Virus record (IMG/VR): IMGVR_UViG_3300045911_000285
Location: 1-30,784 of that record
Length of the DNA: 30,784 nucleotides
Origin: a virus
Strand: one strand, 5' to 3'
Numbering within the stretch: position 1 is the stretch's first letter; every line of letters begins with the position of its first letter. The position numbers were made by a program, and so were the translations under genes. The notes beneath the pieces were generated by a model. It did not search any database and was not told the origin of the DNA. It saw nothing but the letters and a program-made list of their open reading frames with translations. Positions 21,814 to 29,081 of the stretch are shown in pieces.

Positions 21814-22388
21814 TTTGAAACAATTAAATACAGTGCGTGGCCATTTAGATTTCCGTCTATTTCAATGCCAGAAAGTTTCATTTCTTTTTTCATTTCTTCT
21901 ATTTTGGTCTCTATTTCTTCTTTTTGTGCTAAAGTGAACGTAAAATTGATTGTCGCAAATGTGGACCTTTCGCCACCGGGAATTTCGGGATAATCTGCAC
22001 TTGCGGCATCCATTGTAAAAACCCCGGCAAGTCCCCATTCTTCCAGCATGTCTGCGTCCCATTCATTAGACAAACATTCCCAATCCCATTCGCCAAATTG
22101 CACATTGTCCCGAATAATAAACTCCTGCTTTTGCGCTTCGGTCAATTCGCTGGCCCAGATGACTGGCACCTCCTGCCACCCCAGCTCCTTTGCAGCCTCA
22201 AACCGCTGATTACCGCCTAATATCATCCCGTTAGCGTCTGCTATAATTGGGCGCAAGCGCATCATTTCCGGGAATCCTTTAAGGCTGGCGCACAGCTTCT
22301 TGAATGATTCGTCTCGAAGTACGCGAGGATTATTAGGGTTGGTGTGTAGCTCCACCAGCGGCACCAACTGAGGTGTAGGTAGTTCCAT
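21795..22388 (-). CDS. ParB-like (ParB/sulfiredoxin-fold) domain protein
   Basis: A 197-residue protein. Residues about 8-95 match the ParB N-terminal domain: LVPLVELHTNPNNPR, with NPNNPR at 17-22, then RPIIADANGMILGGNQRFEA, with GGNQR at 58-62, then GWQEVPVIWA. The GG-N-x-R box is the nucleotide-binding motif of the fold. No ParB HTH or dimerisation domain follows; instead there is FGEWDWECLSNEWD and an AT-rich-encoded C-terminus with Lys/Glu helices. Such stand-alone domains occur beside DNA methyltransferases and base-modification genes in phages. It overlaps the Mom-like gene by 19 bases. A partition function is unlikely because the DNA-binding half is missing. A role in Mom-type modification is inference. 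Confidence 0.8.
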   Translation of the reverse strand: MELPTPQLVPLVELHTNPNNPRVLRDESFKKLCASLKGFPEMMRLRPIIADANGMILGGNQRFEAAKELGWQEVPVIWASELTEAQKQEFIIRDNVQFGEWDWECLSNEWDADMLEEWGLAGVFTMDAASADYPEIPGGERSTFATINFTFTLAQKEEIETKIEEMKKEMKLSGIEIDGNLNGHALYLIVSKWEKQN

Positions 22389-22585
22389 CAGCAGTCTCGG
22401 TTGTAAATTGTCCCGTCAACGCGCAAAATGTACTCGTGGATCGGTTGGCTACCCTTACGAAGGATGGCTTTGCCATACTTTAGTTCTTTTTGCACTAGTT
22501 GGTATGCCGCCCGGCAGGCTTCTACGTCAGCCTTTGCTTCGATTCCCAGCCTGGACGCCGTGTTGATTTGCAATGTGTAATTCAT
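22388..22585 (-). CDS. Small hypothetical protein leading the ParB/Mom operon
   Basis: A 65-residue basic protein (MNYTLQINTASRLGIEAKAD, then a helix and a strand ending HEYILRVDGTIYNRDC). It is the first gene after a good promoter; the ATG is only five bases from the -7 box, so the message may be leaderless. Its stop shares a base with the ParB-like ATG (TGATG), consistent with tight coupling. No family recognised. Confidence 0.6.
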   Translation of the reverse strand: MNYTLQINTASRLGIEAKADVEACRAAYQLVQKELKYGKAILRKGSQPIHEYILRVDGTIYNRDC

Positions 22586-22590
22586 TGCGC

Positions 22591-22620
22591 CAAATATAAC
22601 AGATTCAAATTATTCTGCAA
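22591..22620 (-). promoter_or_regulatory. Promoter of the ParB/Mom operon
   Basis: TTG at 22618-22620, 19-base spacer, TATATTTG at 22591-22598. The ATG of the first gene begins at 22585, five bases from the box, so the transcript is likely leaderless or nearly so. The ATAAC inverted repeat of the other promoters is absent. Confidence 0.72.
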
Positions 22621-22702
22621 AGCGTAGAGATTTGGGTGTCTTATTTTTCAACGCAAGCGGTCCGTCTAGTTTTACACGTACAACCTTTGTAGATGTACTT
22701 AA

Positions 22703-24232
22703 CTAAACACCAAGCCCGCCACCTTTGTATGCTTGGGGTGTCTGTCTGATCTCGTTTGTGATTGCGAGCGCGATGATGGCATCGTCCGTATATGCACCGG
22801 TCAGCTCTGACCCATCGTCAAGCATCGCGTCAGCGCGGCTGCCACTGTGCTTGCCCAGTGCGACCGGTCTGTTGGCCGAATCGTACACAAATGTCGTGGC
22901 CTCTGCTATAACAAATGGATTGTTTATCTCAATAGCGTCGTTATCGATGTCTTCATCCAATTTGGCAATAATTCTGGGTCTACTTTTCGCACTGGTGAGC
23001 CAGCCGGGTACTACGCTTTCCCGCCGGCTGTACTCTCGCCCGCGAACGAATGGTTCTACGGCATAGTACAAATTGTTGTATCCTTCGGACTGAAGTCGCG
23101 AAATAACGCTTTCGCCGATCCCATTCATTTCGGGTGCGATCATTGCACCATAGTAGCGGGTACCTACTTGCATTAAAAGTTCTGCAAATGCGTGGACCGA
23201 TATTTTGCCTTTGTAACAAGCGACCTCCACGCCCGACGCTGTCATTACACTGAACGCACTGTAATCATGCCCGCGACCGCTAGCAATGTCTGCGCCGATA
23301 TAATACACGTGCGCCCGATCTGGCGGATAGTACTCGTGCATGATCCCATCTCCATAGCTGTAACTTCTATAACTGCGAGTCTGCATATCTTCCCCGATAG
23401 CCCTGATTTTGCCAAGGTCAAAGACGTTCATACCAGACTGCAAAAAGTCACAGTCGATTTCTTGCGCCGTTCTTTTTGCACCCAGAAGCCTGCGCTGTTC
23501 TTCGTACCACGCCTGGTTTTTTTCTGGATGCATTGTCCAGTGCAGGCGCATTGGATTCATGCCATTTTGACCCTGCACCGCTCGTAACCATTCCTGATGA
23601 AAGAAATTTCCCATGCCGTACGCGGAACTTAGGATAATTGCACTGCCGCCTGTGGCCAATCCTTGTTGTGCCGCCCCCCAGATTGAACTCGCATATCGCT
23701 GGAATGCTGCCTCGTCCAATACGAGAAGACTCGTAGCCTCTGACCGTCCCGCGTCCTCTGTTGCTGCCATGACTTTGATTGAGCTGCCATTCGCAAAAAT
23801 GATCTCCGTTGCGCTACCTATTGTTCCTGGGGTACCATTCAGGATTTGTACCCGTAAATGCCCCGGGAGGCTCTTGTACATGTCTTTTACCTTGCGCAAA
23901 AACGTTTTTGCCACCGTTGCCTTAAGAGACACGTACACGATGTTTTTGTATGGCCGATACATGGCAAACGCTAGAATATGCGCCGCGGCCAGTGTGGTTG
24001 CACCCATCTGGCGGGGCTTGAGCATGATATTGTACCGATTGGTAAGCCATCCCTTTAATACTGCCTTTTGAAATGGGAACAAATGAAAGGGGACGTTCCC
24101 ACGAATCGGGTGTGTGGTTCTCATTTGCTCAATCAGCCAGACCGGGTTTTTGTACGCCCGGACAATGTCGGCGGCCTGCTCCCGCGTTGCACCGGGACGT
24201 GGCAAGTAATGTGGCTGTCTGCTTGTGATCAT
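22703..24232 (-). CDS. terL: Terminase large subunit
   Basis: A 509-residue packaging motor. The ATPase domain shows Walker A at 72-80 (KPRQMGATT, the terminase-type variant) and Walker B at 168-177 (SLLVLDEAAF with D-E), followed by coupling motif LSSAYGMGN near 202-210. The nuclease domain shows Asp315 in YIGADIASGRGHDYSAFSVM, Glu368 in IAPEMNGIG and the Asp pair in YTDDAIIAL near 481-488, the RNase H-like three-acid set. The protein pumps DNA through the portal and cuts concatemers. It overlaps the small-subunit gene by 4 bases (ATGA). About 117 bases separate its stop from the next gene and contain a promoter. Confidence 0.94.
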   Translation of the reverse strand: MITSRQPHYLPRPGATREQAADIVRAYKNPVWLIEQMRTTHPIRGNVPFHLFPFQKAVLKGWLTNRYNIMLKPRQMGATTLAAAHILAFAMYRPYKNIVYVSLKATVAKTFLRKVKDMYKSLPGHLRVQILNGTPGTIGSATEIIFANGSSIKVMAATEDAGRSEATSLLVLDEAAFQRYASSIWGAAQQGLATGGSAIILSSAYGMGNFFHQEWLRAVQGQNGMNPMRLHWTMHPEKNQAWYEEQRRLLGAKRTAQEIDCDFLQSGMNVFDLGKIRAIGEDMQTRSYRSYSYGDGIMHEYYPPDRAHVYYIGADIASGRGHDYSAFSVMTASGVEVACYKGKISVHAFAELLMQVGTRYYGAMIAPEMNGIGESVISRLQSEGYNNLYYAVEPFVRGREYSRRESVVPGWLTSAKSRPRIIAKLDEDIDNDAIEINNPFVIAEATTFVYDSANRPVALGKHSGSRADAMLDDGSELTGAYTDDAIIALAITNEIRQTPQAYKGGGLGV

Positions 24233-25056
24233 GGCTTAAGGTTGGGCAACTGCTCAGGGAAAATGTCTTCTACATTCGACCCGCCGTATCCGGGTGCTTG
24301 GTGTCCCATGTCGGCCAAAAGCTCTTGTATGGATTCTGGGGTTGCTAACATTGCACCAGCTGATTGGTCAAGTATCGCGGTTAGCGGATTGTTGGTCACA
24401 AGACCTTTCACATTATTGTCTAAAAAGTACTTAATCGCTCTAAAATCACCGCCCAGCGCCATTTGAACAAGCTTTGCCATGATGGCGGGCGTAAACAAGC
24501 GCATTACGGTTGTATGCGTATTGATCTCAAGATCGTGAACATGTTGCAATACCGTCTCGTAGTCCACGTCCGCCATCCTGGCCAACTGCTGCACCGTCGG
24601 CGGGACGCCTTTGTTGCTGGCTAAGTAATTGTTAAGCGATTGCAGTAAGCGTTGGTGTGTCTCGTTCCAGTCTTTGGCTGCCACTTGAGGCGTAATTGCT
24701 TTGACAATTTGGCGGGGTGTGACCTTGGGCTCAGGCGTTTCTCCGGCCCGGCCTTTTCCCCTTCGCTTCTTTTTTGTCTTGGATTCTTGATCCGATTTAC
24801 TCAATAGTCTTGCTCGGTAAAACTTAACCGAATTACGGTCGGAAGGAGACAGCAACAGCAACGACGATTCTTGTAGGTTTTCCGGCGTGTCCACAGGCAA
24901 CCGAAAGAGGCTGCGCCAATTATATACCGTACGCATCGAGACCTTGAATTGCTTCGCCAAAAACTCGTTCCTTTGTGCCTCAGTTAATGGGGCAAGTGCA
25001 TGCCATACGGCAGTGATTTTGTTTTGCTTTTCGGCTTTATTGAGCGGCAGGCGCAT
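24229..25056 (-). CDS. Terminase small subunit (putative)
   Basis: A 275-residue DNA-binding protein directly before the large terminase gene. A first HTH lies at about 22-50 (NEFLAKQFKVSMRTVYNWRS), followed by a basic linker (KSKTKKKRRGKGR-type stretch near 90-105). A second HTH-like segment lies near 150-175 (TVQQLARMADVDYETVLQHV). A helical C-terminus (AIMAKLVQMALGGDFRAIKY) probably mediates oligomerisation. The start chosen is the ATG at 25056; a TTG two codons earlier also fits. A Bacteroidota-type promoter sits directly against the ATG. The role follows from position and HTH content. Confidence 0.75.
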   Translation of the reverse strand: MRLPLNKAEKQNKITAVWHALAPLTEAQRNEFLAKQFKVSMRTVYNWRSLFRLPVDTPENLQESSLLLLSPSDRNSVKFYRARLLSKSDQESKTKKKRRGKGRAGETPEPKVTPRQIVKAITPQVAAKDWNETHQRLLQSLNNYLASNKGVPPTVQQLARMADVDYETVLQHVHDLEINTHTTVMRLFTPAIMAKLVQMALGGDFRAIKYFLDNNVKGLVTNNPLTAILDQSAGAMLATPESIQELLADMGHQAPGYGGSNVEDIFPEQLPNLKP

Positions 25057-25059
25057 TTC

Positions 25060-25090
25060 CAAAATTAAACCCTGAAATATCTTTACGCAA
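25060..25090 (-). promoter_or_regulatory. Candidate promoter for the terminase genes
   Basis: TTG at 25088-25090, 20-base spacer, TAATTTTG at 25060-25067 (fits TAnnTTTG). It abuts the small terminase ATG at 25056, again suggesting a leaderless message. Confidence 0.5.
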
Positions 25091-25138
25091 ATGGGCTTAT
25101 AATCAATCTGTTACGCGGATTTTTTTTCAAGGCTGATT

Positions 25139-25594
25139 TCACAACCGCTGCCGTAAAATTTCTGCCACTTGGTCAATAAATTTTACGCTCAACATTTCAA
25201 TGGCAGTAGTGTCTATTTGGGTGTCTTTTCTAGACTTACCAATCACGCTGGGTATACACCGGAATACAGTCCAACCTTGTTTGGCCAGCAGGTTGGATTT
25301 GATCCGATCGCGTATGCGGCCAGTGATTGACCCGTGTGCGCCACCGGTGAATATACCACCGTCTCTTTCTACTGCGACCTTGGCTCCCGGCCAGGCATAA
25401 TCCAGCCGGTGTTTGGTCTCTGGCGCATTAAACATGTATTCGCGTACAGGCGCAGGCAATCCGCGATCAACAAACTCCTTGGCAAATATTGCAGACTCAG
25501 TATCTACGTCTAAACTGCTGCGCCCGTGTTGCTTTTTGTTGGCCGACTTTCTTTGCTTCAGTAACTTGTTGTAGTCTTCTTTTCTTACCCTCAT
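25139..25594 (-). CDS. PD-(D/E)XK endonuclease-like protein
   Basis: A 151-residue protein with a Vsr/DUF559-like nuclease core: LDYAWPGAKVAVERDGG at 64-80 (Asp65 and Glu76 as metal ligands), then TGRIRDRIKSNLLAKQGWTV at 91-110 ending FRCIP. This matches the pattern 'D-a----aiE-DG ... R--D--k-n-l---Gw-vfR'. The enzyme probably cuts or nicks DNA. Lying directly before the terminase genes, it might assist packaging, recombination or host DNA breakdown. It overlaps the DUF4406 gene by 4 bases. An N-terminal ~60 residues is basic (VRKEDYNKLLKQRKSANKKQ). Confidence 0.75.
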   Translation of the reverse strand: MRVRKEDYNKLLKQRKSANKKQHGRSSLDVDTESAIFAKEFVDRGLPAPVREYMFNAPETKHRLDYAWPGAKVAVERDGGIFTGGAHGSITGRIRDRIKSNLLAKQGWTVFRCIPSVIGKSRKDTQIDTTAIEMLSVKFIDQVAEILRQRL

Positions 25595-26004
25595 TTCAAG
25601 ACGTCTATAATTATGGGATATTGAATAATTCTGGCATCTGGATGATAGAGCAATTGGAACCCCATTTTTTTGGCTGCCACTAACTCAATCTTTGCCCCGG
25701 TGCTGTGCTCCCAGCCCGGCAAAAGGTAGATGGCTGCACTTTCGGCGTGAAGCGCGTAGATTGTGGCCAGCTCTCTAAGACAATTGGCCATACAAGACTC
25801 GTATCCGTCGGTCTGGTTGTTTAATTCGAGCGGATTTACGACGACCGCAAGCGGATAATCTGCCTGAAGTGTTCGCTGAGCCCGCAAAAATGCGCCGTGA
25901 ACCTTTTGATAAGGTTCGTTAGTAACTGGTCCAGCAATGTAAATACAAGTGGGCGCTGAACCTTGCTTTAGGGTCTCGGTATCTGGTTGAGTATGTTTTT
26001 CCAT
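25591..26004 (-). CDS. DUF4406-type nucleoside 2-deoxyribosyltransferase-like protein
   Basis: A 137-residue protein with the DUF4406 fold: IYIAGPV at 21-27, a helix with FLRAQRTLQAD, VVNPLEL near 56-62, then AIYLLPGWEHSTGAKIELVA at 91-110, containing the GW--S-GA--E motif. Members resemble nucleoside 2-deoxyribosyltransferases and may bind nucleotides; activity of the phage versions is mostly unknown. The start follows a leader ATCACCAAA, also used by the exonuclease gene. It could join nucleotide recycling or modified-nucleotide synthesis, but no link to the Mom-like gene is shown. Confidence 0.8.
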   Translation of the reverse strand: MEKHTQPDTETLKQGSAPTCIYIAGPVTNEPYQKVHGAFLRAQRTLQADYPLAVVVNPLELNNQTDGYESCMANCLRELATIYALHAESAAIYLLPGWEHSTGAKIELVAAKKMGFQLLYHPDARIIQYPIIIDVLK

Positions 26005-26069
26005 TTTGGTGATTGGTAAAGTTTTAGGTCACCATGAATAATCGGTATTGTCCGGTACCTTTGTCTTTG

Positions 26070-26459
26070 TTAAAGAGCACCTTGTTCAATTGCGTCTCCC
26101 AATGCGGTCCAAATGCACTGCCAAGGATTTTGACAGCGTGCAGCAAACGCATCTTTAGATATAAAATAATCTTGGTATTGGGTTTTCTGTAATAGGTATT
26201 TTTTATTCCCAATAACCACACGTAATGGCAAGCTTAGATTGGTGTTTTCTAGTTTTTTTTGAACTTCAGTTATCGCCCACAACATTTCGTCGTGACACGT
26301 TAAGTCCAAGCGAATCTCATTCATGTTGATCGGCACTTCAACGTTGGTCTTTTTTACGCGACACTTCAGTGTCTTAATGCCATTGGCTAGCTGATTGGCA
26401 TTGTGCGCGGGCATATCGATACCCGCGCATGCTGTGAGGTTAGGGTTTTTGGGGGTCAT
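26070..26459 (-). CDS. Hypothetical protein (129 aa)
   Basis: Counted from the ATG at 26459 (MTPKNPNLTACAG); a TTG further upstream would add 28 residues that overlap the previous gene extensively, so the shorter form is preferred. It has 129 residues with an N-terminal Cys, a beta-rich middle (VEVPINMNEIRLDLTCHDEM; LSLPLRVVIGNKKYLLQKTQ) and a C-terminus with paired aromatic/Cys residues (RCQNPWQCIW). It overlaps the upstream gene by 20 bases. No family recognised. Confidence 0.5.
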   Translation of the reverse strand: MTPKNPNLTACAGIDMPAHNANQLANGIKTLKCRVKKTNVEVPINMNEIRLDLTCHDEMLWAITEVQKKLENTNLSLPLRVVIGNKKYLLQKTQYQDYFISKDAFAARCQNPWQCIWTALGDAIEQGAL

Positions 26460-26823
26460 GTGATTGGTGAATTGGGTGTATCGCCCGTGGTCTAAGTACG
26501 CTGTCGTGCCAGTAAATGGCTCTATACTGCGCCATCCCTTCAAGTATCAGGCTATCTGTACCTGTGACATGTATACGCCAAGTGGTATCCAGTGCACCGT
26601 ATAGACGCTGTAACCGAACGATTTGGCTGCCTTGGCGGTCTATGATCGCGGCCTGCACATCGATAACTGTAGACAGGCTGTCAAGCTGCCAGTAAGAAAC
26701 CGGCGTTTGCTTTTTGCTGTACCAGTCCATGGCTAGACCACAGAGACCCATAACGGCGATAAATAAGCTGCAAATAGACATCAGCTTCACGCGAAGCAAC
26801 AATGTCTCAATTTGTTTTTCCAT
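26440..26823 (-). CDS. Small membrane-anchored protein
   Basis: A 127-residue protein with one N-terminal hydrophobic segment at about 14-32 (LMSICSLFIAVMGLCGLAMD), followed by WYSKKQTPV, so the C-terminal ~90 residues are likely outside the cytoplasm or in the periplasm. The rest is a helical segment with VIDVQAAIIDRQGSQIVRLQ and a polar His/Pro-rich end (RAIHPIHQSHDPQKP). The layout (anchor plus helical stalk) recalls spanin or membrane accessory proteins, but no lysis gene is nearby. Function unknown. Confidence 0.5.
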   Translation of the reverse strand: MEKQIETLLLRVKLMSICSLFIAVMGLCGLAMDWYSKKQTPVSYWQLDSLSTVIDVQAAIIDRQGSQIVRLQRLYGALDTTWRIHVTGTDSLILEGMAQYRAIYWHDSVLRPRAIHPIHQSHDPQKP

Positions 26824-26841
26824 GCTTTTTGGTTATTTGAA

Positions 26842-27138
26842 TTAGTCAATGTACCGCCACTCTTTTGGATTCCGAATCAAGACTTGGTTGCCGCTTGGCA
26901 AGGACAAAATAATGAGATTCCCATCGTCACTACATTCCTTAACTATCCCTGTGGCTACGCCTGTAGGGTTGCCGTCCCAGACCTCTACGCGTCGCCCATC
27001 AAACGGGTAATCGTCTTCAAACAAGATCCATGCTTCGTTTTCTGGGTCTGCGGGTTTGGTTCGGCCAAACCCATGGTCATGGGCTTGTTCCCATGTGTCC
27101 TCGCTAATTGCGTTTTCTGTGATTGTGAAAGTTTTCAT
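26842..27138 (-). CDS. Hypothetical acidic protein (98 aa)
   Basis: A 98-residue acidic protein. The middle reads DPENEAWILFEDDYPFDGRR, then VEVWDGNPTGVATGIVKECS and a final strand pair ending NPKEWRYID, resembling small beta-barrel phage proteins with a 'P-dG--V-V' motif. The ATG is 18 bases before the next gene's start region and is preceded by an A/C-rich leader. No family recognised with confidence. Confidence 0.5.
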   Translation of the reverse strand: MKTFTITENAISEDTWEQAHDHGFGRTKPADPENEAWILFEDDYPFDGRRVEVWDGNPTGVATGIVKECSDDGNLIILSLPSGNQVLIRNPKEWRYID

Positions 27139-27202
27139 GTTGAAGTTGAGTTAAGGTAATTGATAAATGTGTAGATGCTGTTAATCGTGACGGGCTGACG
27201 AC

Positions 27203-27442
27203 CTAGACGTATATAATCCCGCCGTCTGGTAACCTAACCACCGGGTAATAAACAATATCTGGCGTGTTGGCATCGAACGCCGACCGGTCGTACAGGCGTT
27301 CGATCGTCATTATTGTTGCCCATTGTCTAGCGACCTTAGACGCTTCCTCCAAGGAAGCAAACGACACACTGGCGGCAGACCATTGGTTGATCGGTTGATC
27401 GTCGGCTAGCGACTTGTTTACGTTAATACCGGGAATAAACAT
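27203..27442 (-). CDS. Small hypothetical protein (79 aa)
   Basis: A 79-residue protein with MFIPGINVNKSLADDQPINQ, a helix (FASLEEASKVARQWATIMTI) and a strand-rich end (DIVYYPVVRLPDGGIIYV). It is the first gene after a terminator-promoter cassette (27476-27564), about 25 bases from the promoter, so it is expressed separately from the upstream exonuclease unit. No recognised domain. Confidence 0.55.
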   Translation of the reverse strand: MFIPGINVNKSLADDQPINQWSAASVSFASLEEASKVARQWATIMTIERLYDRSAFDANTPDIVYYPVVRLPDGGIIYV

Positions 27443-27475
27443 GCTGTAGCGCGGTTGAGCTAAATTGTTATGCTA

Positions 27476-27506
27476 TAAATATAACCGGTTTTGTTATGTG
27501 GTACAA
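27476..27506 (-). promoter_or_regulatory. Bacteroidota-type promoter for the 79-aa gene
   Basis: TTG at 27504-27506, 20-base spacer, TATATTTA at 27476-27483 (last base differs from consensus). The spacer keeps ATAAC-N7-GTTAT. It lies directly downstream of the exonuclease terminator. Confidence 0.7.
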
Positions 27507-27530
27507 GCGTTCGGTAAAATTTCTAGCAAC

Positions 27531-27564
27531 AAACAAAGACCCCACGCGGTTAAGCCATGGGGTC
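27531..27564 (-). terminator. Terminator after the exonuclease gene
   Basis: 7-bp stem GACCCCA (27538-27544) with TGGGGTC (27558-27564), followed on the minus strand by TTTGTTT. Confidence 0.8.
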
Positions 27565-27587
27565 TAGGCAACCTACAAAAACAACCA

Positions 27588-28430
27588 TTAGTCAGTGATT
27601 CCAAGTTCTTGGCGCAAAAGCTTTTTGACTTGCAAAGGGAAATCGTTTTTAAGCACCCATTTACCGAATGAGGGCTCGTCTTTTACGCGCGTACCCTTGA
27701 CTTTACCAAAGTTGTAAACCATGTGTCCCTCTTGGTCGTAACCAAGCTTTCCGCCCAGGTCTGCAACGCGCGTCCCATCCATCCTGCGCCCAGCGTTGCA
27801 ATGCTTCAGCGCTTCCAGCATTGGAGTTGGATCGGTTTTATGGGTCTTTGTCTCTTTAACTATCATTGCGGTCAAGATATCCTTAGTAGCCTCGACATCC
27901 GTGAGCGCATCGTGTGCGCCCTCCAATTCAAATCCTGTCCAAGCCTTATACACCGCGGCCAGGTTACGCGGGCGCAAAATTTGATCCAGCTGGAAGACAT
28001 CCAGGCTCCACCATACATGTCGCTCGGAAGGCCAATCAATTCTAAACCGGGCAAATTCAGCTTGCAACATGAGCAAGTCAAAGTTGCCACCATTGTAGGT
28101 TACCACAACGGTATTGTTCAGCAATCCAATCAATTGCGCTGCATGGTTGTAAAATGTATCTGCCTTCGCCACGTCATCCATGCTAATTTTGTGTACGGCT
28201 TCAGCCGCAGACGAAATCACCGCTACGGTAGGACGTATCAGCGTATTGCATTCTCGTTTGATTAGTCCATCGAACGATTCGTACACATACGCAAGCTGAA
28301 TAATCTGGTCGTGATCGACACTAATACCAGTTGTTTCCAGATCGATAAAGAGCACACCCTTTGCAGCCGGGAAATATGCCTTCAGCAAAGCAACAACCGA
28401 TTTTTCGGTTTGATTGATAACGTTTTCCAT
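27588..28430 (-). CDS. DEDDh-family 3'-5' exonuclease
   Basis: A 280-residue nuclease of the DnaQ/RNase T class. Motifs: LFIDLETTG (Asp30, Glu32), TYNGGNFDLLML (Asp118) and AHDALTDVEAT (His173, Asp178), the DEDDh set. The C-terminal domain (about 215-275) resembles the ExoX-like tail: DGTRVADLGGKLGYDQEGHM, NFGKVKGTRV and KWVLKNDFP. Such enzymes proofread or degrade single-stranded ends during replication and recombination. The start is preceded by the ATCACCAAA leader shared with the DUF4406 gene. It is followed by a strong terminator. The likely role is phage replication or recombination. Confidence 0.9.
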   Translation of the reverse strand: MENVINQTEKSVVALLKAYFPAAKGVLFIDLETTGISVDHDQIIQLAYVYESFDGLIKRECNTLIRPTVAVISSAAEAVHKISMDDVAKADTFYNHAAQLIGLLNNTVVVTYNGGNFDLLMLQAEFARFRIDWPSERHVWWSLDVFQLDQILRPRNLAAVYKAWTGFELEGAHDALTDVEATKDILTAMIVKETKTHKTDPTPMLEALKHCNAGRRMDGTRVADLGGKLGYDQEGHMVYNFGKVKGTRVKDEPSFGKWVLKNDFPLQVKKLLRQELGITD

Positions 28431-28512
28431 TTGGTGATTTGGGGTTAGTGAATGTTAAAATGTGGGGTGTTAGTACTATATTGATGTCAGTGCTGAACTT
28501 GAGACAGCGGGA

Positions 28513-29076
28513 TCATTTCTGCTCTTCCAACCTGTGGGCAATTGTGATCTCGCCAGTTTCCGAGCATTCGATTTTAATTGTGGTTTTGCGCCCAGAAACG
28601 ACCGAGATCGCTCGCAGGTACTCCAGCCACTTGCTGATCTGCATATCCTCACGATACCGCAGCCGTGAGATTTCAGGCTGTTTCTTATTCATGTGGTCAG
28701 CAATGCTGTTTACCGAGATTTGCGCAACCTCCTGGAGTATGCCAGTGGTACGGATGATTTGTTTACTCTTTTCTTTCATGTTTTTCTTGTTGATTTTTTT
28801 TAACAATCGTGCAGTGGTGTAAGATGGGTGTGGCTCGAATTCGCTCTCAAACAGCTTGTAAATTCTTTTTGGATTGACCGGGTCCATGTGAACCTGGATG
28901 GTTTGGTGTCTTTTCCATCCGATGGGCTTCGACACCAGCCGCAATACGTAGAGCGGGTTTCGTAGTTTTATAAGGCTGCCGCGTGTGTGGGGACTGTCAA
29001 AGTGTGTCACAACTTCTTCAACGATGGCTTCCCATTCGTTGACTTTGACATAGTCCCCTTGCTTAGGCGGCCACAT
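28513..29076 (-). CDS. Putative DNA-binding regulator, CII-like HTH region
   Basis: A 187-residue protein. The N-terminal ~85 residues are beta-rich and resemble a small SH3-like fold (VKVNEWEAIVEEVVTHF; RGSLIKLRNPLYVLRLVS). After a Lys-rich linker (LLKKINKKNMKEKSKQ) comes a helical region whose core, SVNSIADHMNKKQPEISRLR, then WLEYLRAISVVSG, is like the CII HTH pattern '--A---g-d-SqISRWkr---p--s-lL--l'. This suggests a transcription regulator. Seen: helices and a QPEISR turn; inferred: CII-type role. A shorter form could start at the internal Met near residue 100. Confidence 0.5.
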   Translation of the reverse strand: MWPPKQGDYVKVNEWEAIVEEVVTHFDSPHTRGSLIKLRNPLYVLRLVSKPIGWKRHQTIQVHMDPVNPKRIYKLFESEFEPHPSYTTARLLKKINKKNMKEKSKQIIRTTGILQEVAQISVNSIADHMNKKQPEISRLRYREDMQISKWLEYLRAISVVSGRKTTIKIECSETGEITIAHRLEEQK

Positions 29077-29081
29077 TTGAA

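Noticed and set aside
21795-22388. ParB-like protein as a plasmid-type partition protein
   Set aside because: There is no ParA gene, no parS-like site seen and no ParB HTH or dimerisation domain, while the neighbour is a Mom-like gene.
26024-26221. Minus-strand 65-aa frame
   Set aside because: It overlaps the 129-aa gene in another frame, without its own leader, and has no protein-like composition.
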